Part shown: positions 9,858 through 19,928 of the stretch, piece by piece
Position numbering within the stretch: position 1 is the first letter of the stretch
How the letters are laid out: every line of letters starts with the position of its first letter
DNA from: Syntrophomonadaceae bacterium
GTDB lineage: Bacteria; Bacillota; Dethiobacteria; DTU022
Assembly (NCBI GenBank): GCA_003554395.1
Contig: PWGD01000063.1
Location: forward strand, 1-44,573
Direction of reading: 5' to 3'
Length of the DNA stretch: 44,573 nt
The notes under the pieces: model-generated
The model's database searches: none
What the model was told of the DNA's origin: nothing
Seen by the model: only the letters and a program-made list of their open reading frames with translations
Translations under genes and position numbers: made by a program

Positions 9858-10280
9858 ATGGATAAAATTTTACTGGCCACAGATGGATCCAAACATTCAA
9901 AAAAGACCATTGAACAGGCTATTGAATTTGCTAAAAAATTTGAAACTGAAGTCACTCTCCTCTACGTCATTGAAGTGAACCCGCAGCAGGGTTACGATTT
10001 CTTTGCCTCCTACAAAAAAAAGGAACAGGAACTGATCAGCACCGGTGAAGAAGTCCTCCAAAAAGCGGCCGAATCTTTTAAAGAACAGGGGATTGCGGTC
10101 AATACCAGGCTGGAAAAGGGAAACCCTGCCGATATTATCTGTGATATTGCCCATAAGGAAGACTTCGGACTGGTCATCCTGGGCGGCAGGGGCCTGGGCA
10201 AAATCAGCGGGGTCCTGCTGGGAAGTGTCAGCAACGCCGTGGCCAACTGCCTGGGTAAAAATCTTATGATCGTCAAATAG
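9858..10280 (+). CDS. Universal stress protein UspA family
   Basis: 140 aa; KILLATDGSKHSKK N-terminus and GGRGLGKISGVLLGSVSNAVAN ATP-binding motif. Confidence 0.93.
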   Translation: MDKILLATDGSKHSKKTIEQAIEFAKKFETEVTLLYVIEVNPQQGYDFFASYKKKEQELISTGEEVLQKAAESFKEQGIAVNTRLEKGNPADIICDIAHKEDFGLVILGGRGLGKISGVLLGSVSNAVANCLGKNLMIVK

Positions 10281-10328
10281 CTTTTAATATGGCCCCCCTC
10301 GGGGTTTCCAATTATTCCTGGCATAAAA

Positions 10329-10368
10329 AAAACGGGTGCCTTTTAAAGACAAGGTACCCGTGTTTTTT
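10329..10368. terminator. Bidirectional intrinsic terminator between convergent uspA and thiolase
   Basis: aaaaaACGGGTGCCttttaaagacaaGGTACCCGTgtttttt; A-tract and T-tract flank the stem. Confidence 0.8.
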
Positions 10369-10419
10369 ATTATATCCCTACATCTTATATCCATTTCAAT
10401 GAGCAGCTCTCTGCCGGCT

Positions 10420-11616
10420 CTAACCGCTTACTTTTACCACCATAGCCGCACCGGTATCGCCGGCGGCGCAGCCGGTAAACAAACCGTAACCACCGCCTGC
10501 CAGGACCAGTTCCTCAATCATTTCAATAATGCAGCGCCCCGCCGTCGGGCCCTGGGGATGGCCAAATATGATTGAGCTTCCGTAATTATTAAAATCCATC
10601 ACGTCAATCCCGAGTTCATTAGCCAGGTAGATATCATTGGCGGCGAAGGGGTTATGGGTTTTGATTACCTTGACATCTTTAATGGTCAAACCCGCTTTTT
10701 CCAGGGCCATCTTGGCAGAAGGAACGGGCGAAATCGCCATATGGGCCTTCGGAGCCCGGCTGTAGCCGTAGGAAATAACCCCGACCTCCACACCGGGATC
10801 CGCGCTCAATGCAAGGGCTTCCTCCCTCCCGGTCACGATGACGCCGCAGTTACCGTCAGCCGGGTGAGTTTGTGAACCAAAAGTGTGGGCCCCGTCCGGA
10901 AGCACCGGTTTGAGCCGGGCCAGGCCCTCTTCGGTGGTTTGGGCTATGCCTTCATCGGCCTCCAGCAGGCCTTTTTCCTTTCGACTGATCTTGAATTCGA
11001 CCGGAAACATGTAGCGTTTTTGAAATTCGCGATCATTCTTTAACGCATCCAGGTACTGCTCGTAACGCTTGAAGGTCACTGCGTCACACTGCTCCCTGGT
11101 AATATCTCCGGCCATACGCACCACGTTTTCGGCGGTTTGAATCATGGAAGTGCCGCCCCAGGGGTCTTTTCCAAAATGATCCATAACCCAGTCTTCCGAA
11201 ATAACCTGCCCCCCGGGCCCGAGGGGATTGGGCCAGACCGTGTGGGGCCCGTTGGAAGTGCGGTCGACCATCAGGCAAAAAATGGTTTTGTGCGAACCCG
11301 TTTCAATACCCATGGCCGCCATATTAATGCCGGTAGTCGAAGTGGAGCAGGCCTGGGATATATGGACCGCTGAAATCCTTTCCGCTCCCATCATGGCCGC
11401 CGCCCAGGGCGAAGAATAGAAACTATAGGGCTGCCCAATCGTCTTCCCAAATACCAGGTAGTCAAAGATAGCCGGATCGATCTCCCTGTCCGCAAACCAT
11501 CTCTTGGCAGTAGAGGCGCCAAGTTCAATGGCGTTTTCGTTGGCCAGGCTGCCCTGCCAGCGGGAAAATGGGGTGCTGTAATAACCCCGGTACGGAATAA
11601 ATGCTTTTGAATACAT
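10420..11616 (-). CDS. Thiolase-family acyl-CoA acetyltransferase
   Basis: 398 aa; ACSTSTTGINMAAMGIETG active-site region, KTHNPFAANDIYLANELG and GHPQGPTAGRCIIE motifs. Confidence 0.85.
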   Translation of the reverse strand: MYSKAFIPYRGYYSTPFSRWQGSLANENAIELGASTAKRWFADREIDPAIFDYLVFGKTIGQPYSFYSSPWAAAMMGAERISAVHISQACSTSTTGINMAAMGIETGSHKTIFCLMVDRTSNGPHTVWPNPLGPGGQVISEDWVMDHFGKDPWGGTSMIQTAENVVRMAGDITREQCDAVTFKRYEQYLDALKNDREFQKRYMFPVEFKISRKEKGLLEADEGIAQTTEEGLARLKPVLPDGAHTFGSQTHPADGNCGVIVTGREEALALSADPGVEVGVISYGYSRAPKAHMAISPVPSAKMALEKAGLTIKDVKVIKTHNPFAANDIYLANELGIDVMDFNNYGSSIIFGHPQGPTAGRCIIEMIEELVLAGGGYGLFTGCAAGDTGAAMVVKVSG

Positions 11617-12208
11617 TTTCTGCCTCCCCTTGGTTAATTAATTTATTTGACCTATTGTTAACATTTTTTCTTTTCATATATTTTTTTCGCCATTTCAGCC
11701 TCCATTCCTGCCGGACCGGGAAATTATATTGGCCCCGACTCAAAACTAACCTTAAGGGCATATTCATGATTTAGACAATAAATAATAGCCCCTTAACCCT
11801 CTATAAAGCTTTTGAAATATAAGGGTTAAAAAGTTGCGCCTTATTTAACAATATGATATAAAATCGTATATAGTTATTTGAACAAAAAATCATTATTGAT
11901 TATTAAAAAGATTTGTGTTAGACTTAACCATATTATTATCAGAACTATTCGTGCATTTGAAACTGACCTACCCGGTTGATCTCGGACTTCAGATTTACTT
12001 CATGCCTATGGAACCGTAAGTGTATCGCTTTTTTAATTTCGTCAACCGAATGGATTGAAAAGTTTTACGGGGCTTCTTTATCCGCCTCCATCTTAAGCTC
12101 ATCAAAAGAAGGTGATGCTATAGGAGCATAAAGGTGTATATCTGTAAGAGTTTTGGGATCAGAAATTGTTAACAGCTTCACATTATCAGAAGGAGGGTCA
12201 AGTAAGTA

Positions 12209-13339
12209 ATGAAAACCAAGCTTTTTTTGCTGATGCTGATTTTAGCCCTGGTGCTTGTGCCCGTTCTCAGCGGTTGTGAACCGGCAGAAGAACCGGTCGA
12301 TGAACCGGTCGATGAACCTGATGAAGAACCAGTGGATGAGCCGGAAGAAGAAGGCCAGAGCTTTATCCTGGAATTCGCTACATTCTGGCCGGAAGGAGAC
12401 TTCCAGGTAGCCGAGGGCCACAAAAGCTGGGCCCAGGAAATTTCTGACCGCGTGGCTGCCGAAACACCGCATACGGTCGACTTTAACTGGCATTACGCCC
12501 AGGCATTACTTGAAATGCCGGAACTTTACGGGGGAACTGCCGACGGGGTTGCCGATATCGCGACCACCTGCCCGGCCTATACACCGGGTGTATTCCCCAT
12601 AACGGACGCTTTTGAACAGCCTGGTTTTAATAACGACAATGCCCTGGTTGCTTCTGTGACCATGCACGAAGCCTGGAAGCAGTACGAACTGCTGCAGGAA
12701 GAGTACGCCGACGTCAAGATCATGCACTTCTGGGCTACCGGGCCCGGCGATTTTATGACCAATACCAGGGTCGAAACAATGGAAGACTTAGACGGCCTTG
12801 ATATCAGGGCTGTGGGAGGTACAATACCCTGGGTTAGAGCGCTGGGAGCCAACCCGGTTTCCTTCGGCATGGGCGCCTCTTATGAAAATATTGAAACCGG
12901 GGTCGTAGACGGTCTGCTTGCTCCGACCGATACGCTCCAGGGCTTCAGGCTGGCAGAAGTAACAGATTATATCACCAAGTGCCCGCCTACCTATAACATT
13001 ATTTTCATGAAGGTTATGAACTGGGATACCTGGAATGCATTCCCCGAATCAGTGCAGCAGATTTTCGATGAAGTGAACGAGGAATTTGTAATCGAGTACG
13101 GAAAACTGAGGACAGACTATACCGTTGAAGGCCAGAGATTTGGCGTCGAAGAACACGGTATGGAAGTTATCGAACTTACTGAAGAGGAATACCAGCGCTG
13201 GGTGGACCTGATCGACCCGATCATGGAAGATTGGGTTGAACAGGCTGATGCTGCCGGACTGCCGGGCGACGAGATCATGGATCTTGCCCTCGAGCTCGAT
13301 GCCAGATTCTCTGAAGAATATGGAGACTACGGCAATTAA
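12209..13339 (+). CDS. dctP: TRAP transporter substrate-binding lipoprotein (DctP family)
   Basis: Lipobox VLSGC; DctP core (ATFWPEGDFQVAEGHKSWAQEIS..., MEDLDGLDIRAVGGTIPWVRALGANPVSFGM); followed by DctQ and DctM genes. Confidence 0.92.
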   Translation: MKTKLFLLMLILALVLVPVLSGCEPAEEPVDEPVDEPDEEPVDEPEEEGQSFILEFATFWPEGDFQVAEGHKSWAQEISDRVAAETPHTVDFNWHYAQALLEMPELYGGTADGVADIATTCPAYTPGVFPITDAFEQPGFNNDNALVASVTMHEAWKQYELLQEEYADVKIMHFWATGPGDFMTNTRVETMEDLDGLDIRAVGGTIPWVRALGANPVSFGMGASYENIETGVVDGLLAPTDTLQGFRLAEVTDYITKCPPTYNIIFMKVMNWDTWNAFPESVQQIFDEVNEEFVIEYGKLRTDYTVEGQRFGVEEHGMEVIELTEEEYQRWVDLIDPIMEDWVEQADAAGLPGDEIMDLALELDARFSEEYGDYGN

Positions 13340-13489
13340 AAGGTAACATAAGGGCAAGTATTGTATGTGTTACCTGTGTAGCTGAAAGAGAGGGCTTTCA
13401 CCCCCCGGGATACGTCCCCGCAAAGGTGGATGCCCTCTCTAATCGAACAAACAAATCTAAAAATGTTAACTTCAGGGGGGCGGTTGTAC

Positions 13490-13990
13490 TTGCTAAATCT
13501 ATTTGAACGATTTGTCCAAAACCTGACCTGGCGAACAGCACAGTTAGCCCAGCTGGCCATGGTCGTTGTGATGGCCATAACTGTAACCAATGTGATAATC
13601 CGTATCCCTTTGAGGCCGATCGGGGGCGCCGTAGAACTGGTAGAAATGTCCGGCGCCGTGCTGCTCGGCCTCGGTGTTGCTTATACGGCTATCATGAAAG
13701 GCCACATCATGGTCGGAGTCCTGGTGGAACGTTTCTCGCCCCGGGTACAGGGTTTAATTGAACTTGTTGTTTCTACCATCGCTCTTGTTTTCTCATATCT
13801 CCTGGCCAGAGAAATTTTATATTTTGCCTATGAAAGAATGATGGCCGGATATGAAACCGGACACCTGAAAGTTCCCATAGCTCCTTCTATTTACCTGGTT
13901 GCTTTTGGCTTTATTATGCTGGCTATGGTGCTGCTGCTGGATCTAATCAAGGCTGCAATTACTGTCGTTAAGGGAAGTGAAAGTCAATGA
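13490..13990 (+). CDS. dctQ: TRAP transporter small permease (DctQ)
   Basis: Four-TM small permease between dctP and dctM; likely TTG start near 13484/13490 after ttcagggggg. ORF track starts at 13430. Confidence 0.85.
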   Translation: MLNLFERFVQNLTWRTAQLAQLAMVVVMAITVTNVIIRIPLRPIGGAVELVEMSGAVLLGLGVAYTAIMKGHIMVGVLVERFSPRVQGLIELVVSTIALVFSYLLAREILYFAYERMMAGYETGHLKVPIAPSIYLVAFGFIMLAMVLLLDLIKAAITVVKGSESQ

Positions 13991-15291
13991 GCCCAATCCA
14001 AATCGGGGTTATTTCAATCTTGTTTGTTTTTATCTTCCTTTTTGCAAGAATGCCCGTCGCTTATGTAATGCTGGTAGTAGGAATGACCGGTTTTGCCATC
14101 GTAAGAACCCCTGAGGCCATGTTTTCTCTTTCCAGCCAGACCATCTATAACACCTTCGCTTCCTATTCCCTGTTGGTTGTTCCCATGTTTGTCTGGATGG
14201 GCTATGTGGCCTTTTATTCCGGTTTAAGCTCAAGAATTTACGACGCTACCTATAAGGTCATGGGCAGCTTAAAAGCGGGCCTGCTTCTGGCAACTATAGC
14301 TGCATGCACCGCTTTTGGAGCAATCTGTGGTTCAACGACGGCTACTGCGGCAACGATGAGTGCCGTAGCCCTGCCGGAGATGAAAAAATATAAATATAAT
14401 CGATCTCTTTCCACGGCTACGATCGCTGCGGCTGCTATTCTGGGGGTCATGATTCCACCCAGTGTCATTTTCATCCTCTACGGAGTCTCCGCAGGTGAAT
14501 CTATTCGCCGCCTGTTCATGGCCGGTATCTTCCCCGGACTGCTTTTAATGGTCTTGTTTATGCTGGCTGCCTACCTGCAGACAGTGCGAAGGCCCGAACT
14601 GGCGCCGGCAGGAGAAAGCGTTTCCTGGTCTGATAAATTTAAAGCCGTCATCAGCGGCGGAGTAGAAGTGATCATAATCTTCATAGCCGTAATGGGGGGG
14701 CTTTTTGGTGGAATCTTCACCCCAACCGAAGCCGGGGCTGTCGGTGTTTTCGCCACCCTGGTCGTGGCCCTGATCAGGCGTCAGCTGAGCTGGGAAGGCT
14801 TCAAAAACTCTCTAACAGACTCGGTTCGCATATCGGCCATGATCATGTTTCTGGTAGCGGCAGCGGCAATTTACGGCCGCTTTTTGGGTATGACCGGATT
14901 ACCTAGAGGACTCGCCACCTGGGCAGTGGAGCTTCCCCTCCCACCCGTGGCTATTATAGCGGTTATTCTTATTATCTACCTGATTTTAGGATTCTTTATT
15001 GACGCCCTGGCCCTGATTCTTCTCACCGTGCCTATTTTTTACCCGGTGGCGGTAGAGCTCGGCTTTGACCCGATCTGGTTTGGGGTCATCATTGTGCTGG
15101 CCCTGGGAATGGGTGTGATTACCCCTCCGGTTGGGGCCAATGTTTATGTTGTAGCCGGGGTGGACAGGGAAACCCCGGTCATGGAAATTTTCCGGGGCGT
15201 AGGCTGGTACCTGGTGGCAATCATAGTATGTGCCGCCCTTCTGATCGCCTTTCCCCAGATTGCCCTTTTCCTGCCCAGTTTTGTCCAATAG
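13987..15291 (+). CDS. dctM: TRAP transporter large permease (DctM)
   Basis: 434 aa hydrophobic; PTEAGAVGVFATL and GVITPPVGANVYVVAGV motifs; overlaps dctQ by 4 nt. Confidence 0.95.
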   Translation: MSPIQIGVISILFVFIFLFARMPVAYVMLVVGMTGFAIVRTPEAMFSLSSQTIYNTFASYSLLVVPMFVWMGYVAFYSGLSSRIYDATYKVMGSLKAGLLLATIAACTAFGAICGSTTATAATMSAVALPEMKKYKYNRSLSTATIAAAAILGVMIPPSVIFILYGVSAGESIRRLFMAGIFPGLLLMVLFMLAAYLQTVRRPELAPAGESVSWSDKFKAVISGGVEVIIIFIAVMGGLFGGIFTPTEAGAVGVFATLVVALIRRQLSWEGFKNSLTDSVRISAMIMFLVAAAAIYGRFLGMTGLPRGLATWAVELPLPPVAIIAVILIIYLILGFFIDALALILLTVPIFYPVAVELGFDPIWFGVIIVLALGMGVITPPVGANVYVVAGVDRETPVMEIFRGVGWYLVAIIVCAALLIAFPQIALFLPSFVQ

Positions 15292-15346
15292 AATTTTGAA
15301 AGGCTAAGCCCGTTGACTTTGAAAATAAAATAATGCCATAAAATAA

Positions 15347-15383
15347 GCACAAGCCGGACAAACACTTTCCGGCTTGTGCTTTT
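15347..15383 (+). terminator. Intrinsic terminator after TRAP operon
   Basis: GCACAAGCCGG(11-nt loop)CCGGCTTGTGC then TTTT. Confidence 0.85.
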
Positions 15384-15506
15384 GCCTAACCCTGCTAGCC
15401 CGGCCACAACGCACCTCAACCAGGCAAAATCAATCAAAAATATATTATCAAACTATCTCAAGAACAGGTGCCATCTCCCTTTTTCAGCATGCCCATGCAG
15501 GTTGCT

Positions 15507-16238
15507 TCAATTCCCAATATTGTGATCGCCGAAATCATTTGCAGTGGGCTTTTCAATAATAAACAGGCTATCTTCGCTGTTTCTGCTCAACTTCATGGCC
15601 TTCGAAATGGCCTGGGTCCGGTTTTTAACCTGCAGTTTGCGGTAAATATTACGCAGGTGCGTTTTTACAGTATCCACGGCCAGGTTTGTGGCCGAGGAAA
15701 TTTCTTTGTTGGTCAGGCCCCGGACCAGGTGTCTGAGGATTTCCTGCTCCCTCGGGGTCAGCTCGACAGGTTCTTCATCTTTTTTCAACGGTTTTATTTC
15801 AGTATGTTTTTTGCTCAGGCGGGTATAGTCGTTAACAATTTGCCGAAAAACAGACTGGTCGATTATGGTTTCGCCGCCGTGCACCCTTTTAATAGTATCA
15901 ATTAAATTCTGCCGGCTGACATGTTTGAGGATATAGCCGGAAGCCCCGGCCTGCAGGGCTAAGCGAATAGACTCAGTATCCTCAAATACAGTCAAAAAGA
16001 TAATTTTTATATCTGGATTGCGGGCCAGGATTTGCCTGGCCGACTCAATTCCGTTGACACCCTCCATTTTAATATCCATCAGTATAATATCGGGGGCCAG
16101 CGCCTGGGCTTTTTCCAGCGCTTCGCTACTGTTGCCACAGCTTCCGGCTACAGTTATCTCTTCGCTATCATCCAGCATATTGGCCAAGCCTTCTCTGACC
16201 ATCGGATGATCATCGACAATGAGTAAGCTTATGGTCAC
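15507..16238 (-). CDS. NarL/LuxR-family response regulator
   Basis: MTISLLIVDDHPMVREGLANMLDD receiver and LTPREQEILRHLVRGLTNKEISSATNLAVDTVKTHLRNIYRKL HTH. Confidence 0.95.
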   Translation of the reverse strand: MTISLLIVDDHPMVREGLANMLDDSEEITVAGSCGNSSEALEKAQALAPDIILMDIKMEGVNGIESARQILARNPDIKIIFLTVFEDTESIRLALQAGASGYILKHVSRQNLIDTIKRVHGGETIIDQSVFRQIVNDYTRLSKKHTEIKPLKKDEEPVELTPREQEILRHLVRGLTNKEISSATNLAVDTVKTHLRNIYRKLQVKNRTQAISKAMKLSRNSEDSLFIIEKPTANDFGDHNIGN

Positions 16239-17950
16239 TTTCCTGGCTCCTCCCTGGAAGTGGTTTTAACGGGAATACTGACCTTAATTTTGGTGCCTTT
16301 ACCGGGCTTAGAATCAATTTTGCAGTCTCCGCCCAGCAGCAGGGCCCGTTCCTGGATTCCGGCCAGGCCCAGGCGGTGCATAGGCTGCAGCTGGTCATCA
16401 TAATTTTTATTAATCCCCAGACCGTCATCCTCTACAACCAGCTCCACATTTTCATTTCCGAGAGCAAGGCTTACTTTGACGTTGGAAGCTCCGGCATGCT
16501 TGATCACATTGGTCAGGGCCTCCTGCAGGATTCTGAACAGGGCTACTTCTGTTTTCGAAGCCAGCCTCTGTTTTTCGCCGGTAATTTCCAGCTCAATGGG
16601 CAAATTATACTTCTCGCTGATACTGTTGGCATGAGCTTCTACGGCCGGGACCAGGCCGTAGTTGTCTAAAATAATCGGCCGCAGGTCGTATAAGATCCGC
16701 CTGATTTCCTGGATCTGTTCATTGAGGATGCCCGTTAATTCAATGATTTCTCCATGCCATTTTTCCGGCTCCATTTCTTCGGTTGAAGATAGGCGCTGCA
16801 GGCGGTACCAGATGGCGATCAGGGACTGGATAATCCCATCGTGCAGATCGGCGGCTATAAATTTACGCTCATCCTCCTGGGCAGTAATCAGTTTATTGAC
16901 CAGCTGGTGCAGGAGCTGTTCCTTTTGCCCCAGCATGTCGATCAACCTGGCATTTTCTATAGCCACGGCAGTAGCCCGGGCAATGGCAAATATTATTTCT
17001 ATTTCTTCACCGTCAAAACCTTTCGCTTCCGGCGGGCGATCCACCTGCATAATGCCAATTGATGTGCCCTTGCTCAAAATAGGGGCCAGCACAACCCAAC
17101 CGTAATTAAAGTCCTCGACATTTTCCCTGGTCAGCATTTTCTCGCTGTTCCGGGGGTTAACTACCACGGGCTGGCCGGTTTTGATCGCTTTTTTTATGGC
17201 CGGAAAGCCCGGCCTGCCTTTTAAGGCCTTAAATTTTCCCTTTAAAACCGGATCGTAGCTGCCCACCGCAACGGCGGGAATCAAGGTCTGATCGTCTTCA
17301 TCAAGGAGGTAAATACAGCTTTTGGCCGAAAACAAGTCCGCAGTCAACTGGGCTACAACATGGAGGACCTGCCTGATATCCAGGGTAGAGCTGATCGTAT
17401 TGATCATTTCCAACCAAACGGATAGCTTTCTCAGGTGGCGATCTTTTTGCCTATGGAAGAGGGATTCCTGGATAATATCGGCCATGTGCCGCCCCAGGGA
17501 AGCGGCCTTGGCCAGCATATATTCGCCGGTCTGGTAATCAGTGTTGAATATGCCAATTTCCATGGTTCCCACCGGATCGCCGGCCTGTAAAAAAACCGGC
17601 AGATTGGTGGATATGACTGGAGCCAGGGGGTCAAGCAATTTTTTTCTGTGCCTGTTTTCGGGTTTAGAGAGATAGTTATTTAACTGGATACAACGTTCCG
17701 ATTGGACAGCAGTCCCGCTATCCAGGTGGCCCGGTTGCCTGGAAGAATGCCAGCAAACCGGCACCTTACCTTCACGAAGGAGCATCAGGGTGGCCCGGTG
17801 AAAATCATAATGATCTACCGAAGCCTGCAGGGTATGCTGCAGGTTAAGATCTACCTGTTCAATCGATTCAAAATTAGGACTGACCCGGCAAATTAGGATT
17901 AACTCCGGTTTATCTTTCTTTCCTGACGACTGCCCGCTCTTAGTTGTCAA
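16235..17950 (-). CDS. GAF-domain sensor histidine kinase (HisKA_3/HATPase)
   Basis: 571 aa; DERKFIAADLHDGIIQSLIAI H-box, VEDDGLGINKNYDD and GLAGIQERALLLGG; overlaps the response regulator. Confidence 0.94.
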   Translation of the reverse strand: MTTKSGQSSGKKDKPELILICRVSPNFESIEQVDLNLQHTLQASVDHYDFHRATLMLLREGKVPVCWHSSRQPGHLDSGTAVQSERCIQLNNYLSKPENRHRKKLLDPLAPVISTNLPVFLQAGDPVGTMEIGIFNTDYQTGEYMLAKAASLGRHMADIIQESLFHRQKDRHLRKLSVWLEMINTISSTLDIRQVLHVVAQLTADLFSAKSCIYLLDEDDQTLIPAVAVGSYDPVLKGKFKALKGRPGFPAIKKAIKTGQPVVVNPRNSEKMLTRENVEDFNYGWVVLAPILSKGTSIGIMQVDRPPEAKGFDGEEIEIIFAIARATAVAIENARLIDMLGQKEQLLHQLVNKLITAQEDERKFIAADLHDGIIQSLIAIWYRLQRLSSTEEMEPEKWHGEIIELTGILNEQIQEIRRILYDLRPIILDNYGLVPAVEAHANSISEKYNLPIELEITGEKQRLASKTEVALFRILQEALTNVIKHAGASNVKVSLALGNENVELVVEDDGLGINKNYDDQLQPMHRLGLAGIQERALLLGGDCKIDSKPGKGTKIKVSIPVKTTSREEPGK

Positions 17951-18070
17951 ATGCCCACCGCCTTTGCCCGGAAGCCCGGTTGTTCAGGCACAAACCTGAT
18001 CTCTTTTATCTTAATGAAAACTGCTGCCTCAATTTTATCTTTTCCTTTTTATGGAGTCAACAAGGAGTTC

Positions 18071-18172
18071 TTTAAAGTGTTCATCCTTAGGGGTTAGCCC
18101 TGATTTCATACTTTTTAACCTTGTTTCCATGCTTTTAAGGGATTTTCTTAATGTCTGTTTTTATTTAAGCTT
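18071..18172. repeat. Dispersed intergenic repeat, copy 1
   Basis: tttaaagtgttcatccttaggggttagccctgatttcatactttttaaccttgtttccatgcttttaagggatttt... closely matches 33229-33331. Confidence 0.8.
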
Positions 18173-18224
18173 AAGTATAGTGGCAATAGTATAAACAAAT
18201 TCCCTGTAAGTAGTTAATGTAAGA

Positions 18225-19073
18225 TTGAAATTAGCGAAACTGGAACATGCGGCAGAGATAAAATCTGCCGCATGGAGAATTAAAGCGGAAACCCATAATA
18301 ATATGAACCAAATCATGCTTGATTGGCAAAATTACATTGATAATCTTGTTTTTGGAATCAGTGAACAGGAAGTTTCTTTGCTGAAATACATTGTCGATCA
18401 TTACCCGGTCAATTCGGCTCTTGATGTTGCCTGCGGGGACGGCATTGCCGCAATCATGCTGGCAGAGTGGGGTATAAGTGTTACCGCCCTGGATTGTGAC
18501 CCGGACCGGATTAGAAATAACCGTTGTAAAAGCAAGTCGGCCGGCGTCCAGCTTAATTTCGGCTGTGCTGATCTGAGAGACCTTTCAAAAAACTGCAAAC
18601 AAAAATGCGACCTGGCTTTATGCCTGAAAGATTCTCTCTCCAGACTGATGACAGAAGCAGATATCTGGGGCACCCTGGTTCAAATCTACCTGGCCCTGGA
18701 ACCGGGCGGGCTTATTGTCCTCCACACTTTTGACTATGACCGCCTCTTCTCCACCAATGATTTTGCGATGAAGGCAATAAATGACAGCTGCCTGGGGAAG
18801 AAGGCTAAAATATCCTTTCAGCACAGAACGGAAAAAACAGGATCCCGTTTCATTATCGAATCACCGGCGGGTTCAATTTACCGGGAAGAAGAACCTGGAA
18901 ATAAAAGTTATATTCCGGTCAGGCCGATCTATAAAAAAGAGCTGGATATTTGGTTGGCCGAACTGGGCTTCAAAAAAGTTCAGGCCCTGGAAGAAACAGC
19001 AGAAACTAATTTGGCAGGAAAAGCCTGGAAAAGGGTGACCGTAGCGGTCCGGCCCAAATCTGCCGCTCACTAA
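18225..19073 (+). CDS. Class I SAM-dependent methyltransferase
   Basis: VNSALDVACGDGIAAIMLAEWGISVTALDCDPDRI motif I/II. The start could be TTG 18225 or a downstream ATG. Confidence 0.85.
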   Translation: MKLAKLEHAAEIKSAAWRIKAETHNNMNQIMLDWQNYIDNLVFGISEQEVSLLKYIVDHYPVNSALDVACGDGIAAIMLAEWGISVTALDCDPDRIRNNRCKSKSAGVQLNFGCADLRDLSKNCKQKCDLALCLKDSLSRLMTEADIWGTLVQIYLALEPGGLIVLHTFDYDRLFSTNDFAMKAINDSCLGKKAKISFQHRTEKTGSRFIIESPAGSIYREEEPGNKSYIPVRPIYKKELDIWLAELGFKKVQALEETAETNLAGKAWKRVTVAVRPKSAAH

Positions 19074-19088
19074 TTAGGAGGTGTTTAC

Positions 19089-19835
19089 ATGCGTTTGGAA
19101 AACAAAGTGGCAATCGTGACCGGAGCAAGCAAGGGCATCGGAGAAGCGGTATCTTTGGCCCTGGCCGGCGAAGGCGCCGACCTGGTCCTGGTTAGCCGGA
19201 GCATAAAAGAAGAAGACCGGGTGGTCGGTGAAATTAAAAAAATGGGCCGCCGGGTCTTGGTCAGGCAGGTAGATGTGGGAGACCACAACCAGGTATCCAA
19301 GATGGTCGAAAGCGCGCTGGAAGAATACGGGCATATTGATGTGCTCTTCAATAATGCCGGCATCTATAAACCGGCCATGCTCTGGAAAATGAGCCCGGAA
19401 CAGTGGGACGAAGTATTAAGAATTAACCTCAGCGGGACTTTTTTCTGCCTCCAGGCCGTGGCAAAACCGATGATCGAACAGAAAAAGGGCTCGATTATCA
19501 ATGTTACCTCTTCAGCCGGCCTGATGGGAACTATCGGGCAGATTAACTATACTGCGGCCAAGGGGGGCGTTTATGCCATGACTAAATCTGCCGCCAAAGA
19601 ACTGGCCCGCTACAATATCCGGGTCAACACAATCTCCCCGATGGCAGAAACCGACATGACCCGGGTTATCGCTTCCGACCCCAAGTTTAAAGCAAAATAC
19701 CTGGAACGGATTCCCCTGGGCCGCTTCGGGCAGCCTGAAGAAATCGCCCCGGCGGTAGTCTTTCTGGCCGCAGATGATTCAAGCTACATTACCGGCCAAA
19801 CCCTGTGCATCGACGGCGGGATGATCATGCTTTAG
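19089..19835 (+). CDS. SDR-family 3-oxoacyl/3-hydroxyacyl dehydrogenase
   Basis: VTGASKGIGEAVSLAL, NNAG and YTAAKGG catalytic motifs, C-terminal ITGQTLCIDGGM; RBS aggaggtgtttac. Confidence 0.95.
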   Translation: MRLENKVAIVTGASKGIGEAVSLALAGEGADLVLVSRSIKEEDRVVGEIKKMGRRVLVRQVDVGDHNQVSKMVESALEEYGHIDVLFNNAGIYKPAMLWKMSPEQWDEVLRINLSGTFFCLQAVAKPMIEQKKGSIINVTSSAGLMGTIGQINYTAAKGGVYAMTKSAAKELARYNIRVNTISPMAETDMTRVIASDPKFKAKYLERIPLGRFGQPEEIAPAVVFLAADDSSYITGQTLCIDGGMIML

Positions 19836-19928
19836 GAGCCATCCCCTGCCGAAACTGCTTTAAAGAACTATCAACCAGAAACAAAATGGGGAGCATATTA
19901 ATTTAAAATCTTGATAGGAGGAGTTATT

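Noticed and set aside
12178-12423. Minus-strand ORF with SSGSSTGSSTGSSTGSS repeats as a secreted low-complexity protein
   Set aside because: It is the complement of the acidic EPVDEP linker of the DctP lipoprotein gene.
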